NCBI RefSeq assembly: GCF_051846935.1
Contig: NZ_JBPYCS010000018.1
Coordinates: 1 to 53,839, forward strand
DNA length: 53,839 nucleotides
Source of the DNA: JBPYCR01 sp051846935
GTDB taxonomy: Bacteria; Bacillota; Bacilli; Bacillales; Amphibacillaceae
Direction: 5' to 3'
This document shows positions 44,572-52,020 of the stretch, piece by piece; position 1 is the stretch's first letter; every line of letters begins with the position of its first letter. Made by a program: the position numbers and the translations under genes. The notes under the pieces are model-generated. The model was not told the DNA's origin and searched no databases. It was given only the letters and a program-made list of their open reading frames with translations.

Positions 44572-45088
44572 GAACATCCCCACCTTTCTCTAGCCATTCT
44601 TTTCGAAGAGCTTTCAATGCTTTATGCAGCCACGTTTTTATTGTTCCTTCCGACCGATTCATAACTACTGCTATTTCTTTAATTTTAAGATCATGCAAAT
44701 ATTTTAAAGCTAAGACTTCTCGCGAGCGTGCATTTATCCGTAACATAGCATCCTCTATTTCAAGCTTTACATTATTGTCCTCGTGCGCTATAACTTCCAT
44801 TAAAGCTTCATTTTGCAATTGCTTTTTACTTATTTTTAGCTGATCATTGCAATAATTAATTCCTATACGGATTACCCATGTTTTAAAATAGGACGGGTCT
44901 CGTAGCGTATGTAACGTTTTATATGCACGAAACGTTACTTCTTGCACAGCTTCCAAAGCATCATGATCACTCTTCAAAAATGCCCGAGCCGTACGGTATA
45001 TATCCGCTTTGTATTGATTCATCACTTGTAAAAAAGCATCGTCATCGCCATTTATCGCTTGTTTCACAAGCTGTGTAGACTCTTCCAA
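44564..45088 (-). CDS. ECF RNA polymerase sigma factor
   Basis: 174 aa from TTG 45088 behind AAGGGGG. Region 2: DAFLQVMNQYKADIYRTARAF and EAVQEVTFRAYKTLHTLRDP plus FKTWVIRIGINYC; region 4: SREVLALKYLHDLKIKEIA then MNRSEGTIKTWLHKALKALR. No anti-sigma domain fused. Its own promoter has the ECF form TAAAAC-N16-CGTC, as expected for autoregulation. First gene of a pair with the DUF4179 protein. Envelope-stress type sigma like SigM/SigV, exact class unknown. Confidence 0.92.
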   Translation of the reverse strand: MEESTQLVKQAINGDDDAFLQVMNQYKADIYRTARAFLKSDHDALEAVQEVTFRAYKTLHTLRDPSYFKTWVIRIGINYCNDQLKISKKQLQNEALMEVIAHEDNNVKLEIEDAMLRINARSREVLALKYLHDLKIKEIAVVMNRSEGTIKTWLHKALKALRKEWLEKGGDVHV

Positions 45089-45119
45089 AATTCTTTCCCC
45101 CTTTTCTCTCTATCTATTA

Positions 45120-45145
45120 GACGGAATAAATCGTAAAAAGTTTTA
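45120..45145 (-). promoter_or_regulatory. ECF-sigma promoter, probably autoregulatory
   Basis: Minus strand: TAAAAC (45145-45140), 16 bp, CGTC (45123-45120), 32 bp before the start. Consensus for SigM/W/X-type promoters is TGAAAC-N16-CGTC. A TATAAT near 45157 may be an extra SigA start. Confidence 0.65.
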
Positions 45146-45234
45146 ATTATTTTATATTATACGTAATCGACAGTGATAATGGCTTCAAAACCGAAAAGCT
45201 ACAAATACAAAAGTAACGCTACGTCTTTCCAATC

Positions 45235-45267
45235 AAAAAAAGAACAGGGTAAATATTTCCCTGCTCT
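45235..45267 (-). terminator. Terminator of the coat gene
   Basis: Minus strand: AGAGCAGGG, loop, CCCTGTTCT, then TTTTTTT (A-run 45235-45241). Confidence 0.8.
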
Positions 45268-45279
45268 TCGGTACTAACA

Positions 45280-45762
45280 CTACTTATAGTGTGTAGGTTT
45301 TTTACAATGGTGCATTCCCGTCATTCCTGGGCCCATACCCGGATACCCCGGACCCATTGCTCCAGCGACTTGACCTCCTGCACCCATACCTGGATAACTC
45401 GGATTCATTGCTCCAGCGACTTGACCTCCTGGACCCATACCCGGATAACCTGGACTCATTGCTCCTGCGACTTGACCTCCTGGACCCATACCTGGATAAC
45501 CTGGACTCATTGCTCCGGCCACCTGACTTCCTGGACCCATACCGGTTATATCAACTTCATTCACAGTATTTCCATATGAAGTCGTATGCGGGTATACGTG
45601 TTCATTTTTTACTAAATGGTGGTTCATAACTGTCGTATGCATTGGATGAACGTGTTTTATCGTTTCTTCGGAGCAACAGTGCACCATATTTTGCTTAACT
45701 GGATAAACAACTTCCTTTACTGGTTTTTGACAACCCCAGTTCGGCTTTCGATGACGTCTCAT
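45280..45762 (-). CDS. CotD-like spore coat protein with tandem repeats
   Basis: 160 aa. The N-terminal half matches CotD-type coat proteins: PNWGCQKPVKEVVYPVKQNM, CCSEETIKHVHPMHTTVMNH and HLVKNEHVYPHTTSYGN, rich in His, Cys and PV/VHP motifs. The C-terminal half has four 17-residue repeats of the type GGQVAGAMSPGYPGMGP, then GMTGMHHCKKPTHYK. ATG follows AAAGGGG. A SigK-like promoter lies upstream, which fits late mother-cell expression. Coat proteins of this kind cross-link at the spore surface. Confidence 0.82.
   Translation of the reverse strand: MRRHRKPNWGCQKPVKEVVYPVKQNMVHCCSEETIKHVHPMHTTVMNHHLVKNEHVYPHTTSYGNTVNEVDITGMGPGSQVAGAMSPGYPGMGPGGQVAGAMSPGYPGMGPGGQVAGAMNPSYPGMGAGGQVAGAMGPGYPGMGPGMTGMHHCKKPTHYK
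45334..45537. repeat. Four tandem 51-bp repeats inside the coat gene
   Basis: Each unit (on plus) begins CATACC(C/T)GGATA and ends TGACCTCCTG-ACC; 51 bp, so 17 codons, in frame. Copies differ at several bases, so they are not a recent duplication only. Confidence 0.9.
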
Positions 45763-45793
45763 TTTTCTTATCCCCTTTCCTTAAGTTCTCTAC

Positions 45794-45822
45794 TATCCTA
45801 TGACATTTAGCCACTACGTGTA
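45794..45822 (-). promoter_or_regulatory. SigK-type promoter of the coat gene
   Basis: Minus strand: TACA (45822-45819), 16 bp, CATAGGATA (45802-45794); SigK consensus is AC-N16/17-CATA-N3-TA. Confidence 0.55.
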
Positions 45823-46009
45823 TAAGACATGTACCTACATCCAGCAAATATACAAGGTGTTTACATATTTTATGATTTTTTAGATCCAGCAAATCATTTG
45901 TCACATACATTTCACAGAACGTTCAAGCATTAATCCCTTAATATGCGCGTATAATGTTATGATATGTTATAGGTTGTTTAATTGAAACACTAGGAGAAGG
46001 AGGGGAATT

Positions 46010-46594
46010 ATGCTACCCGCAGCTCGACTAAATCGAATTAAAGAACTTATTTTCGAAAAGGAAAATATGAAGATTTCAGAGCTTAGTAAAGAACTTGATG
46101 TATCTGAAATGACCATCCATCGTGATCTAAAGCCTTTGGTAGAAGAAGGTATTATCGTAAAAACCTTTGGTGGTATTAGCCTCATACATAAAAAACAAGA
46201 ACAACCTCAAACAGATACGTGTATACTATGCAATCGTGCAAATCATATTAAAATGACGTACCGTCTCATTTTTCCAGGCAATAAAATTGAAGTCGCTTGC
46301 TGTGCCCATTGTGGCTTGCTACGGCACAGGCAATTTAGAGAAGAACCTATTCAAGCAATTTGCCTTGACTTTATTAGACAAACGACAATTAATGCCTCCA
46401 TGGCTTGGTTTGTCACAGACAATTCGATCGATATAGGGTGCTGTCAACCCCAAGTACTTACTTTCGAATGGGAACAACATGCACGCAAGTTTGTAAAAGG
46501 ATTTGGTGGTAACGTATATTCATTCCATGAAGCAATGGATGTTGTCTTTAATAAAATGAACGATCATTGCTGTCCTAGGAAACAGAAAGGTTGA
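46010..46594 (+). CDS. One-component regulator: DeoR-type HTH fused to a Cys/His-rich NosL-like domain
   Basis: 194 aa. Residues 1-55 are a DeoR-type winged HTH (AARLNRIKELIFEKENMKIS, then ELSKELDVSEMTIHRDLKPL). No sugar-phosphate domain follows. Residues 70-190 carry C71-x2-C74, C97-C98-x2-C101, C144-C145 and C187-C188 with several His, and end with a NosL-like fold (AWFVTDNSIDIG, then HARKFVKGFGGNVYSFHEAM). NosL binds Cu(I). It precedes sco and a YtkA-like gene by 5 bp, so a copper-sensing regulator of the cluster is my inference. ATG follows GAAGGAGGGG. Confidence 0.72.
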   Translation: MLPAARLNRIKELIFEKENMKISELSKELDVSEMTIHRDLKPLVEEGIIVKTFGGISLIHKKQEQPQTDTCILCNRANHIKMTYRLIFPGNKIEVACCAHCGLLRHRQFREEPIQAICLDFIRQTTINASMAWFVTDNSIDIGCCQPQVLTFEWEQHARKFVKGFGGNVYSFHEAMDVVFNKMNDHCCPRKQKG

Positions 46595-46599
46595 TAATT

Positions 46600-47175
46600 A
46601 TGAAAAAACTTATTGCAAGCTTATCTCTAATATTTATATTGTTACTCGCCGCCTGCGGAAATCAGGAAATAGAATCAAATATGTCGGAGTCTATCCCTAA
46701 CTTTGAAGCGACTACTCAGGATAATGAACAAATAAACTTACAAGATTTTGAAGGGGAATGGTGGATCGCCGATCTTATTTTCACAAACTGTACAACGGTC
46801 TGCCTACCAATGACTAGCAATATGAAAAAGCTCCAAGACAAATTAAATGAAAACGATCTCGAAGCGCATTTTGTTTCTTTAACAGTTGATCCAGAAAACG
46901 ACAGCCCGGAAGTATTAACAGACTATGCAAATGAATACGGGGCAGATTTGAGCAATTGGACCTTTTTAACTGGTTACAACTTTAATGCAATTAAAGAGCT
47001 ATCAATTAAAACATTTAAATCAATGCTCCAAGAGCCGCTTCCTGATGATGATCAAGTAACACACGGCACAAAATTTTTCTTAATCGATCCATCTGGAAAG
47101 GTCATTAAACATTATAGTGGGATGGAAGCAGAAACGATAGATGCAATTGTAGAGGATTTAAAGCGGGTACAATAA
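46600..47175 (+). CDS. SCO1/SenC-family copper-binding lipoprotein
   Basis: 191 aa from ATG 46600 (AAAGG upstream); lipobox LLAAC gives Cys19. Thioredoxin-like fold with the SCO metal site: FTNCTTVCLPM (C64, C68) and His155 in QVTHGTKFFLIDPSGK. SCO proteins deliver copper to, or reduce, the CuA site of cytochrome c oxidase on the outer face of the membrane (B. subtilis YpmQ/Sco). The usual CP after the second Cys is CLP here. Second gene of the cluster; 21-bp gap to the next. Confidence 0.93.
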   Translation: MKKLIASLSLIFILLLAACGNQEIESNMSESIPNFEATTQDNEQINLQDFEGEWWIADLIFTNCTTVCLPMTSNMKKLQDKLNENDLEAHFVSLTVDPENDSPEVLTDYANEYGADLSNWTFLTGYNFNAIKELSIKTFKSMLQEPLPDDDQVTHGTKFFLIDPSGKVIKHYSGMEAETIDAIVEDLKRVQ

Positions 47176-47196
47176 TCTATTTAACAGGAGGAAAAA

Positions 47197-47964
47197 ATGA
47201 AAAAGATCTTAAGTTTCGCATTTATTTTAATGGTTGCTTTATTAACAGCTTGCGGTGGAGAATCTGAAAATGAATCAACAGACACTGAAGAAGAGCTAGC
47301 TACATTAGAAGTAGACTTTGACTTGCCCGAATCAGCTGAAAAAGGAGAACCAGTAGAGTTAAAAGCAACCGTTACTTATGGGGATACGCTTGTAGAAGAT
47401 GCGAATGAAGTAGATTTTGAATACTGGTTAGGCGATGACGAAGATAATAGTACGACTATCGCGTCTACAAATAATGAGGATGGCACGTATACAGCAGAAG
47501 TAATATTTGAAAAAGATGGCGTGTATTCTATCTTTGCCCACACGACAGCAAGAGACATGCATACGATGCCTAAAAAACAAATTACTATTGGTACGGGAGA
47601 AGCACATGATCATGAGCAGGATGCAGGAGGACATGAAGGCCATGATGATGAGGATCATGCGCATACAAACGGCTTCCACATGCATTTTATGGCGCCTGAA
47701 GACGTTACTACTGCTGAAGATACGGAACTAATGGTTCACCTCCAAATGGATGATGCTCCTTTGGCAGGTGCAGCGGTTCGGTATGAAATATGGCACGAAA
47801 ATTCGGAAAGGCATAATTGGACAGATGCCAACGAAACAAAAGCAGGAGAATATGTAGCAAGCTACAAATTTGAGCAAGCAGGAACGTATCACATTCAAAT
47901 TCATGTTGAGGACGATGAAGATTTACACGAGCATAAAGAGGTTAAAGTTGAAGTAGTCGAGTAA
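47197..47964 (+). CDS. YtkA/FixH-like lipoprotein with two domains and a His-rich linker
   Basis: 255 aa, ATG after AGGAGGAAAAA. Lipobox LLTAC gives Cys19. Two beta-sandwich YtkA-type halves: LEVDFDLPESAEKGEPVELK ... TYTAEVIFEKDGVYSIFAHT (about 36-125) and HMHFMAPEDVTTAEDTELMV ... AGTYHIQIHVEDDEDLHEHK (about 163-250). Between them lies an acidic His-rich stretch (residues about 133-160, HDHEQ...HEGHDDEDHAH). Such proteins sit by Cu oxidase assembly genes. Role as an extracytoplasmic metal buffer or chaperone is inference from the linker and from SCO as neighbour. Confidence 0.8.
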   Translation: MKKILSFAFILMVALLTACGGESENESTDTEEELATLEVDFDLPESAEKGEPVELKATVTYGDTLVEDANEVDFEYWLGDDEDNSTTIASTNNEDGTYTAEVIFEKDGVYSIFAHTTARDMHTMPKKQITIGTGEAHDHEQDAGGHEGHDDEDHAHTNGFHMHFMAPEDVTTAEDTELMVHLQMDDAPLAGAAVRYEIWHENSERHNWTDANETKAGEYVASYKFEQAGTYHIQIHVEDDEDLHEHKEVKVEVVE

Positions 47965-48002
47965 TACAACTATACAATGGCTCAAATGGAATCACTAAGA
48001 AT

Positions 48003-48057
48003 AAGCAGTTCAATTTAGGAGTACAAATCAGCATTCCTAATTGAACTGCTTTTTTGG
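48003..48057 (+). terminator. Terminator of the copper-type cluster
   Basis: AAGCAGTTCAATTTAGGA (48003-48020) with TCCTAATTGAACTGCTT (48035-48051), one extra base in the left arm, then TTTTT. Confidence 0.85.
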
Positions 48058-48373
48058 GATCGAATAAAAGAGCATCAACGGTACATCGTTTTTACATGGA
48101 ATCGGTTTATTAATGTGTACTTTGTAATTTTGGCCTCATATACGAGTTTTTATTGTCATAGATACGACAATTCAATTATCTGCATCAAGCTATTATCAAT
48201 AGGTTGCTTTGCTTACTTCAGCTAATCTGAGTGATCTACTGATAAAGTTTTTCACTCCAGTCCTAACGAGTATGAACTTTTCAAAAAATCGCCATTAAAC
48301 AGTCATGAAATTTACATTCTTTTTTAACTTTCGTTGATTCATTTATGATAATGTTAATGTGGAGTTGATGCTA
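48058..48373. promoter_or_regulatory. Upstream region of nos, with promoter and inverted repeat
   Basis: Promoter TTAACT (48324-48329), 17 bp, GATAAT (48347-48352). An inverted repeat ATTGTC-N8-GACAAT lies at 48152-48171, a possible operator, though far upstream. No gene seen. Confidence 0.45.
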
Positions 48374-49471
48374 ATGAGTATATCAATTAAAACTAATAAT
48401 TTACTGATGGAAGCAACACATTTTATAAAAAAATGTTACGATGAATTAGGTATATCAAAAGATAAACAAGAGAAACGAATTGAAGATATAAAAAGTGAAA
48501 TATATAGAACAAAAACGTATTCTCACAAATCTTTTGAATTATCATATGGTGCAAAAATGGCTTGGCGTAATAATAATCGTTGTATTGGCCGCTTACTATG
48601 GAATACATTACATGTTTTTGATGCACGAAATATATTTACGGCTGAAGCGGCCTATGAAAAATTAATAGAACATATTGATTTTGCTTATAACGATGGTAAA
48701 GTGCGCTCTACAATAACGATTTTTCCGCCTCGAATAAACGGAGTAGACCCAATTAGAATCTGGAATCATCAATTATTACGCTATGCTGGGTACAAAAATG
48801 ACGATGCCGTAATCGGAGACTCGACATCTATTAAATTGACAAATATGTGTGAAAGAATGGGATGGCAAGGGAAACGTACACCTTTTGATATTCTCCCTCT
48901 AGTTATCCAAGAATTTGAAAAAAGCCCTAAATTATTTGAGCTCCCAAACGAACTTGTTAAAGAGGTTCCTATAACTCATCCACACTTAAATGATGTTAGC
49001 AAGCTTGGAGTCAAATGGTATGCTGTTCCAATTATTTCTGACATGTGTTTAGAGATAGGTGGAATTGAGTACCCTATGGCTCCGTTTAATGGCTGGTATA
49101 TGGGCACTGAGATTGGAGCGAGAAACCTTGCAGACCAAGACCGCTATAATTTATTACCAAAGATTGCTGAGATTATGGGATTAGACATTAATTCAAGCCG
49201 GTCGCTGTGGATCGACAAAGCATTGATTGAATTGAATATTGCTGTTTTACATTCTTATCAAGAAGCTGGTGTTACCCTCATTGACCATCACACTGCAGCA
49301 AAGCAGTTTAAGAAATTTGAAGAAAACGAAATAAAAAGCGGCCGGAATGTCACTGGGAACTGGGTCTGGCTTATCCCACCAATATCACCTGCAACAACAC
49401 ACATTTATCATAAACCATATAAAAATAATCTAGAAACGCCTAATTATTTTTATCAGTCAGATCCTAGTTAA
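48374..49471 (+). CDS. nos: Bacterial nitric oxide synthase, oxygenase domain
   Basis: 365 aa from ATG 48374, with GGAG upstream; a GTG 15 bp earlier is less likely. Heme-thiolate Cys70 in AWRNNNRCIGRLLW and the Arg-binding Glu246 in FNGWYMGTEIGARNL are in place; GRNVTGNWVWLIPPISPATT near the end contacts the pterin/heme. It lacks the reductase half, as all Bacillus NOS do, and uses cellular reductases. It makes NO and citrulline from arginine; in bacilli this protects from oxidative stress and antibiotics. Single gene at the edge of the prophage. Confidence 0.96.
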   Translation: MSISIKTNNLLMEATHFIKKCYDELGISKDKQEKRIEDIKSEIYRTKTYSHKSFELSYGAKMAWRNNNRCIGRLLWNTLHVFDARNIFTAEAAYEKLIEHIDFAYNDGKVRSTITIFPPRINGVDPIRIWNHQLLRYAGYKNDDAVIGDSTSIKLTNMCERMGWQGKRTPFDILPLVIQEFEKSPKLFELPNELVKEVPITHPHLNDVSKLGVKWYAVPIISDMCLEIGGIEYPMAPFNGWYMGTEIGARNLADQDRYNLLPKIAEIMGLDINSSRSLWIDKALIELNIAVLHSYQEAGVTLIDHHTAAKQFKKFEENEIKSGRNVTGNWVWLIPPISPATTHIYHKPYKNNLETPNYFYQSDPS

Positions 49472-49692
49472 GTACTATTGTTTTGTGGGGGGATCATTCT
49501 CCCTCTATTACGTATTATCGGATCCTCTACATATTGCAACTAAAATCTGTCTATCGAGTAACTGGATTCATCGTCATAAAATACAAAGTACTATGGAAAG
49601 TTATATCCTCCTATATTTCCAAACTTACAAAAACAGAAAAGCAAGAATAAGATGGAAACCCATTGTAACCAAACCACCTTTTTATAAAAAAA

Positions 49693-49725
49693 TAGCAAAG
49701 GAACAAAAAAACTGTACCCTTGCTA
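49693..49725 (-). terminator. Terminator downstream of the tRNA-Arg site
   Basis: Minus strand: TAGCAAGGG, loop, CCTTTGCTA then TTTTTTT. It lies 15 bp past the 3' end of the tRNA fragment, on the same strand, so it is probably the native terminator of that tRNA gene. Confidence 0.7.
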
Positions 49726-49740
49726 CGTATAATGTATAAG

Positions 49741-49787
49741 CGCGCCCGGGAGGATTTGAACCCCCGACTCTTGGTACCGGAAACCAG
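49741..49787 (-). other. tRNA-Arg(CCG) 3' fragment = prophage attachment site remnant
   Basis: Minus strand: anticodon arm TGGT-TTCCGGT-ACCA (anticodon CCG), variable loop, T arm GGGGGTTCAAATCCTCC and acceptor 3' strand CGGGCGCG. The 5' half (acceptor and D arm) is absent; upstream sequence differs. Prophage genes begin on the other side. A 5-bp-off palindrome GGTACCGGAAACC / GGTCATTTCGGTACC (49773-49806) straddles the junction and may be the integrase core site. Confidence 0.75.
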
Positions 49788-50007
49788 CTAAGGTCATTTC
49801 GGTACCTTTATTTTCATTTCAAATGATCAATAATAATAGATTTATCCTGTTAAAATATTGTTTTGTTTTTAATTCATGTCAATCTATTTCGATTGGGTCG
49901 TTACCAATTTTGTGACCATATGTATATCGACCTGTTATATTAATTTTACCTCAATCACATTATCTATTTCACTTATTTTATAATTTTACCAAAAAGGAAT
50001 TGATCAT

Positions 50008-50148
50008 ATGTTTAAAGAGCAACTTGTTAAAGAGTTAATCCACATTATTGCAAAATTAGAATTAGAAGAAGATTACACAGCAGAACAAGCGATAAAAGAG
50101 TTGAAAAACCTTGAAAATATAAAAAATCATCATAAAACAGTTGATTAA
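50008..50148 (+). CDS. Small helical prophage protein (46 aa)
   Basis: ATG 50008 with AAAAGGAATTGATCAT before it. Sequence MFKEQLVKELIHIIAKLELE, rich in Glu/Lys/Leu and all-helical, charged tail. No family recognised. It is the first gene inside the att site, read opposite to the lysis genes. Confidence 0.55.
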   Translation: MFKEQLVKELIHIIAKLELEEDYTAEQAIKELKNLENIKNHHKTVD

Positions 50149-50197
50149 TACGGTAATCCGTAGTATAATATAAGTAACAAGTCAAGGAGGTGAACAG

Positions 50198-50335
50198 GTG
50201 GAATACTTGGGAAAGGGAATAGCCTTAGCAATATCAATTCTCACGCTTCGTCAACTTTGGCTCACCAACCGAAAGACGAAACTAGAAATTGAAAAGCTAA
50301 GGCTAGAAAACAAAAGGTTGAGACGAGGGGGTTAG
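50198..50335 (+). CDS. Small membrane-anchored coiled-coil prophage protein (45 aa)
   Basis: GTG 50198 with AAGGAGGTGAACAG before it. One membrane segment (GKGIALAISILTLRQLWL) then a charged helix (KTKLEIEKLRLENKRLRR). It is followed at once by a hairpin AGGGG/CCCCT (50327-50341). Family unknown. Confidence 0.55.
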   Translation: MEYLGKGIALAISILTLRQLWLTNRKTKLEIEKLRLENKRLRRGG

Positions 50336-50372
50336 CCCCTCCCTCTCTCTTCTCTAAGTATACCACAAAATT

Positions 50373-50483
50373 ATGGATTGGATAACCAAACTTATTATAA
50401 TTATATGGGTCATCATCGGCTTGCTTGGCATTCGATATTTATTTTTAAGAAGAGTGAAACGAAAGTTGGAGGATGAGCAATGA
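50373..50483 (+). CDS. Small single-pass membrane protein (36 aa)
   Basis: ATG 50373; MDWITKLIIIIWVIIGLLGI is one membrane segment followed by a basic tail. Its TGA overlaps the ATG of the HTH gene (ATGA), which argues for translation, but no clear ribosome binding site precedes it. Confidence 0.45.
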   Translation: MDWITKLIIIIWVIIGLLGIRYLFLRRVKRKLEDEQ

Positions 50484-50686
50484 ATATTAAAGAAAACATA
50501 CAAAAATTACTCGAAAGTAAGGAAATTAGTAACTATAAAATCAGCAAAGATACTGGTATCGCTCCAATGACTTTAAGCGATTATGCTACCGGTAAATCGA
50601 TAATAGGAAACATGAAGCTGGATCATGCTATCAAGTTGAATGAATACTACTTAAAAAACAAAGATATTCTAGAAAAAAATATTTAA
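50480..50686 (+). CDS. XRE-like HTH protein (68 aa)
   Basis: ATG after TTGGAGGATGAGCA. A Cro/CI-like HTH: NIQKLLESKEISNYKISKD, TGIAPMTLSDYATGKS, then KLDHAIKLNEYYLKNK. Small phage-type DNA-binding protein. It could regulate the neighbouring small genes; no operator could be fixed. Confidence 0.7.
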   Translation: MNIKENIQKLLESKEISNYKISKDTGIAPMTLSDYATGKSIIGNMKLDHAIKLNEYYLKNKDILEKNI

Positions 50687-50744
50687 TATCAGATGCCACC
50701 TAATCCCTTCCTTTTTCGATTGTATTTATAGGAGGGGATTTTAT

Positions 50745-50900
50745 ATGAAAAAAGTAATGCCTGGTCATTTAGTAAATTTTGGTGATGCTTATGAATTGGA
50801 GCAGTATGAGGATTATGTTTATTTTGGTGGAGCTATGGTCCATGCGGAAGAAAAGTTTGTGTATGAGTTTAATTTGGTTACAGAAGTATGGTGTTATTAA
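50745..50900 (+). CDS. Small prophage protein (51 aa)
   Basis: ATG 50745 after AGGAGGGGATTTTAT. Starts MKKVMPGHLVNFGDAYELEQ and is rich in Tyr/Glu; compact beta-type sequence ending VTEVWCY. No family recognised. Terminator GGCCACC-GAAA-GGTGGTC follows at 50907-50924. Confidence 0.55.
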   Translation: MKKVMPGHLVNFGDAYELEQYEDYVYFGGAMVHAEEKFVYEFNLVTEVWCY

Positions 50901-50906
50901 GGAGTA

Positions 50907-50962
50907 GGCCACCGAAAGGTGGTCTTATTTGGGTAAAAAGAAAAATCCTCATTTCGAGGATT
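50907..50962. terminator. Two terminators back to back
   Basis: Plus: GGCCACC-GAAA-GGTGGTC then TTATTT (50907-50930). Minus: AATCCTC-GAAAT-GAGGATT then TTTT (50962-50944), overlapping the stop of the toxin-like gene. Confidence 0.75.
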
Positions 50963-51554
50963 AATTAAACGACTCAACAGGGCACCAGTGTTTTCTCTTG
51001 TAATCATTATGTTTAATTTGACTTCTTTTATCTCCGCTTACTGGATGGATTAAATGATGATAGTCAACAAATAAGGGGTAGAATGTCTTGCTACTAGACA
51101 TATAATAAACTATTAATCTAACAGCACCTTGGTGACCTAACTGCCACAAAACTTTACTTTTATCATTTTCGATCATTGGTTCTAAATCCACCGAATGTGT
51201 TTTGTTAATAATTTCTTTTACTTTATGTAGTTTTTCTGGAACTACAGGATGACAATGATGACCACTACCAGGATAGGCATTTTTTTCTATCCAATGCCAG
51301 TGCTCGGTTATATAAGGTATCAATTTATTCATCACTGTGTAAATTAATTTGGCGAATTCGTTCGATCCCTTTAACTTGTTTGTGAATTCACCATGTTTGA
51401 TAGTTTTTAGCCATTCAGTATACGAAAAATCGAACGTTACATCATTAGATTTTGGAGATGTCTTTGTTTTAACTTTATAGGTAGGTCTTATTTCATCAGA
51501 AACAACCGTTTTTTTTCTAGCGTTTTTGGTTTTACTTTTAGAGTCTCGCACCAT
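50961..51554 (-). CDS. Probable toxin partner of a Panacea antitoxin
   Basis: 197 aa from ATG 51554; a start at 51590 would add 12 residues. It overlaps the Panacea gene by 17 bp. After a basic, disordered-looking N-terminus (to about residue 30) comes a fold with FDFSYTEWLKTI, NKLIPYITEHWHWIEKN, GSGHHCHPV and, near the end, RLIVYYMSSSKTFYPLFVDYHH with LIHP. The late block looks somewhat like the C-terminal strands of RelE/HigB-type toxins, but that is only a resemblance. Toxin role is inferred from the paired gene and order. Confidence 0.6.
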   Translation of the reverse strand: MVRDSKSKTKNARKKTVVSDEIRPTYKVKTKTSPKSNDVTFDFSYTEWLKTIKHGEFTNKLKGSNEFAKLIYTVMNKLIPYITEHWHWIEKNAYPGSGHHCHPVVPEKLHKVKEIINKTHSVDLEPMIENDKSKVLWQLGHQGAVRLIVYYMSSSKTFYPLFVDYHHLIHPVSGDKRSQIKHNDYKRKHWCPVESFN

Positions 51555-52020
51555 AGCACTCGAAAATATCTTCATCTTTGATTGTTTCATTGCATCTGTC
51601 TAACGGCTTATATCCTGATCTTGCATTCAACCACGGCGATTCTTGATGAGTGATGCTCTCAAGTTCATCTCCAGTATAATCTCCATAAACTTCCCATACT
51701 TGATTTAATATAGATTCAATGTCTTCTTGGAAAACAGGTATATCCCCTTCGATTCTCGGAATGTTGTTATATCCAAGAAAACTATACTCACGATAAACCT
51801 TAGGAATAACCGGACCATGAACCCAAGCTTCAAATCTTTCGTCAAATAATTTGTTATCTAATGATTCGGTATCCTCGTTTTCCAAAGTCAATGTCCATGA
51901 ATAGGCATAGTATAATAACTTCTGAAGTTTTTTAGGTGACATGGAACCTTTTGATAAAAACCAGTCGATCACATCGTCAACGCTGTAATAGCCATTTTCA
52001 TTTCTTTCAGCTTGTCTCAA
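51538..52020 (-). CDS. Panacea (DUF4065) domain antitoxin
   Basis: 160 aa from TTG 52020, which follows AAAGGAGG; an ATG at 52065 after AGGTGG is an alternative that adds 15 residues. Panacea hallmarks: VDDVIDWFLSKGSMSPKKLQ, KLLYYAYSWTL, FEAWVHGPVIPKVYREY and the HQESPWLNARSG end. In published work Panacea proteins neutralise many unrelated toxins. Two-gene order antitoxin then toxin with overlap fits. It sits in the prophage accessory spot between lysis genes and att. Confidence 0.88.
   Translation of the reverse strand: MRQAERNENGYYSVDDVIDWFLSKGSMSPKKLQKLLYYAYSWTLTLENEDTESLDNKLFDERFEAWVHGPVIPKVYREYSFLGYNNIPRIEGDIPVFQEDIESILNQVWEVYGDYTGDELESITHQESPWLNARSGYKPLDRCNETIKDEDIFECYGARL

Noticed and set aside
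45289..45629. Plus-strand frames over the coat gene with repetitive protein
   Set aside because: The repeats are in frame in the minus-strand CotD-like gene, which also has a promoter, RBS and terminator; the plus frames are shadows.
49485..49739. 84-codon frame after nos
   Set aside because: No ribosome binding site fits, composition is odd, and it covers the tRNA terminator hairpin.
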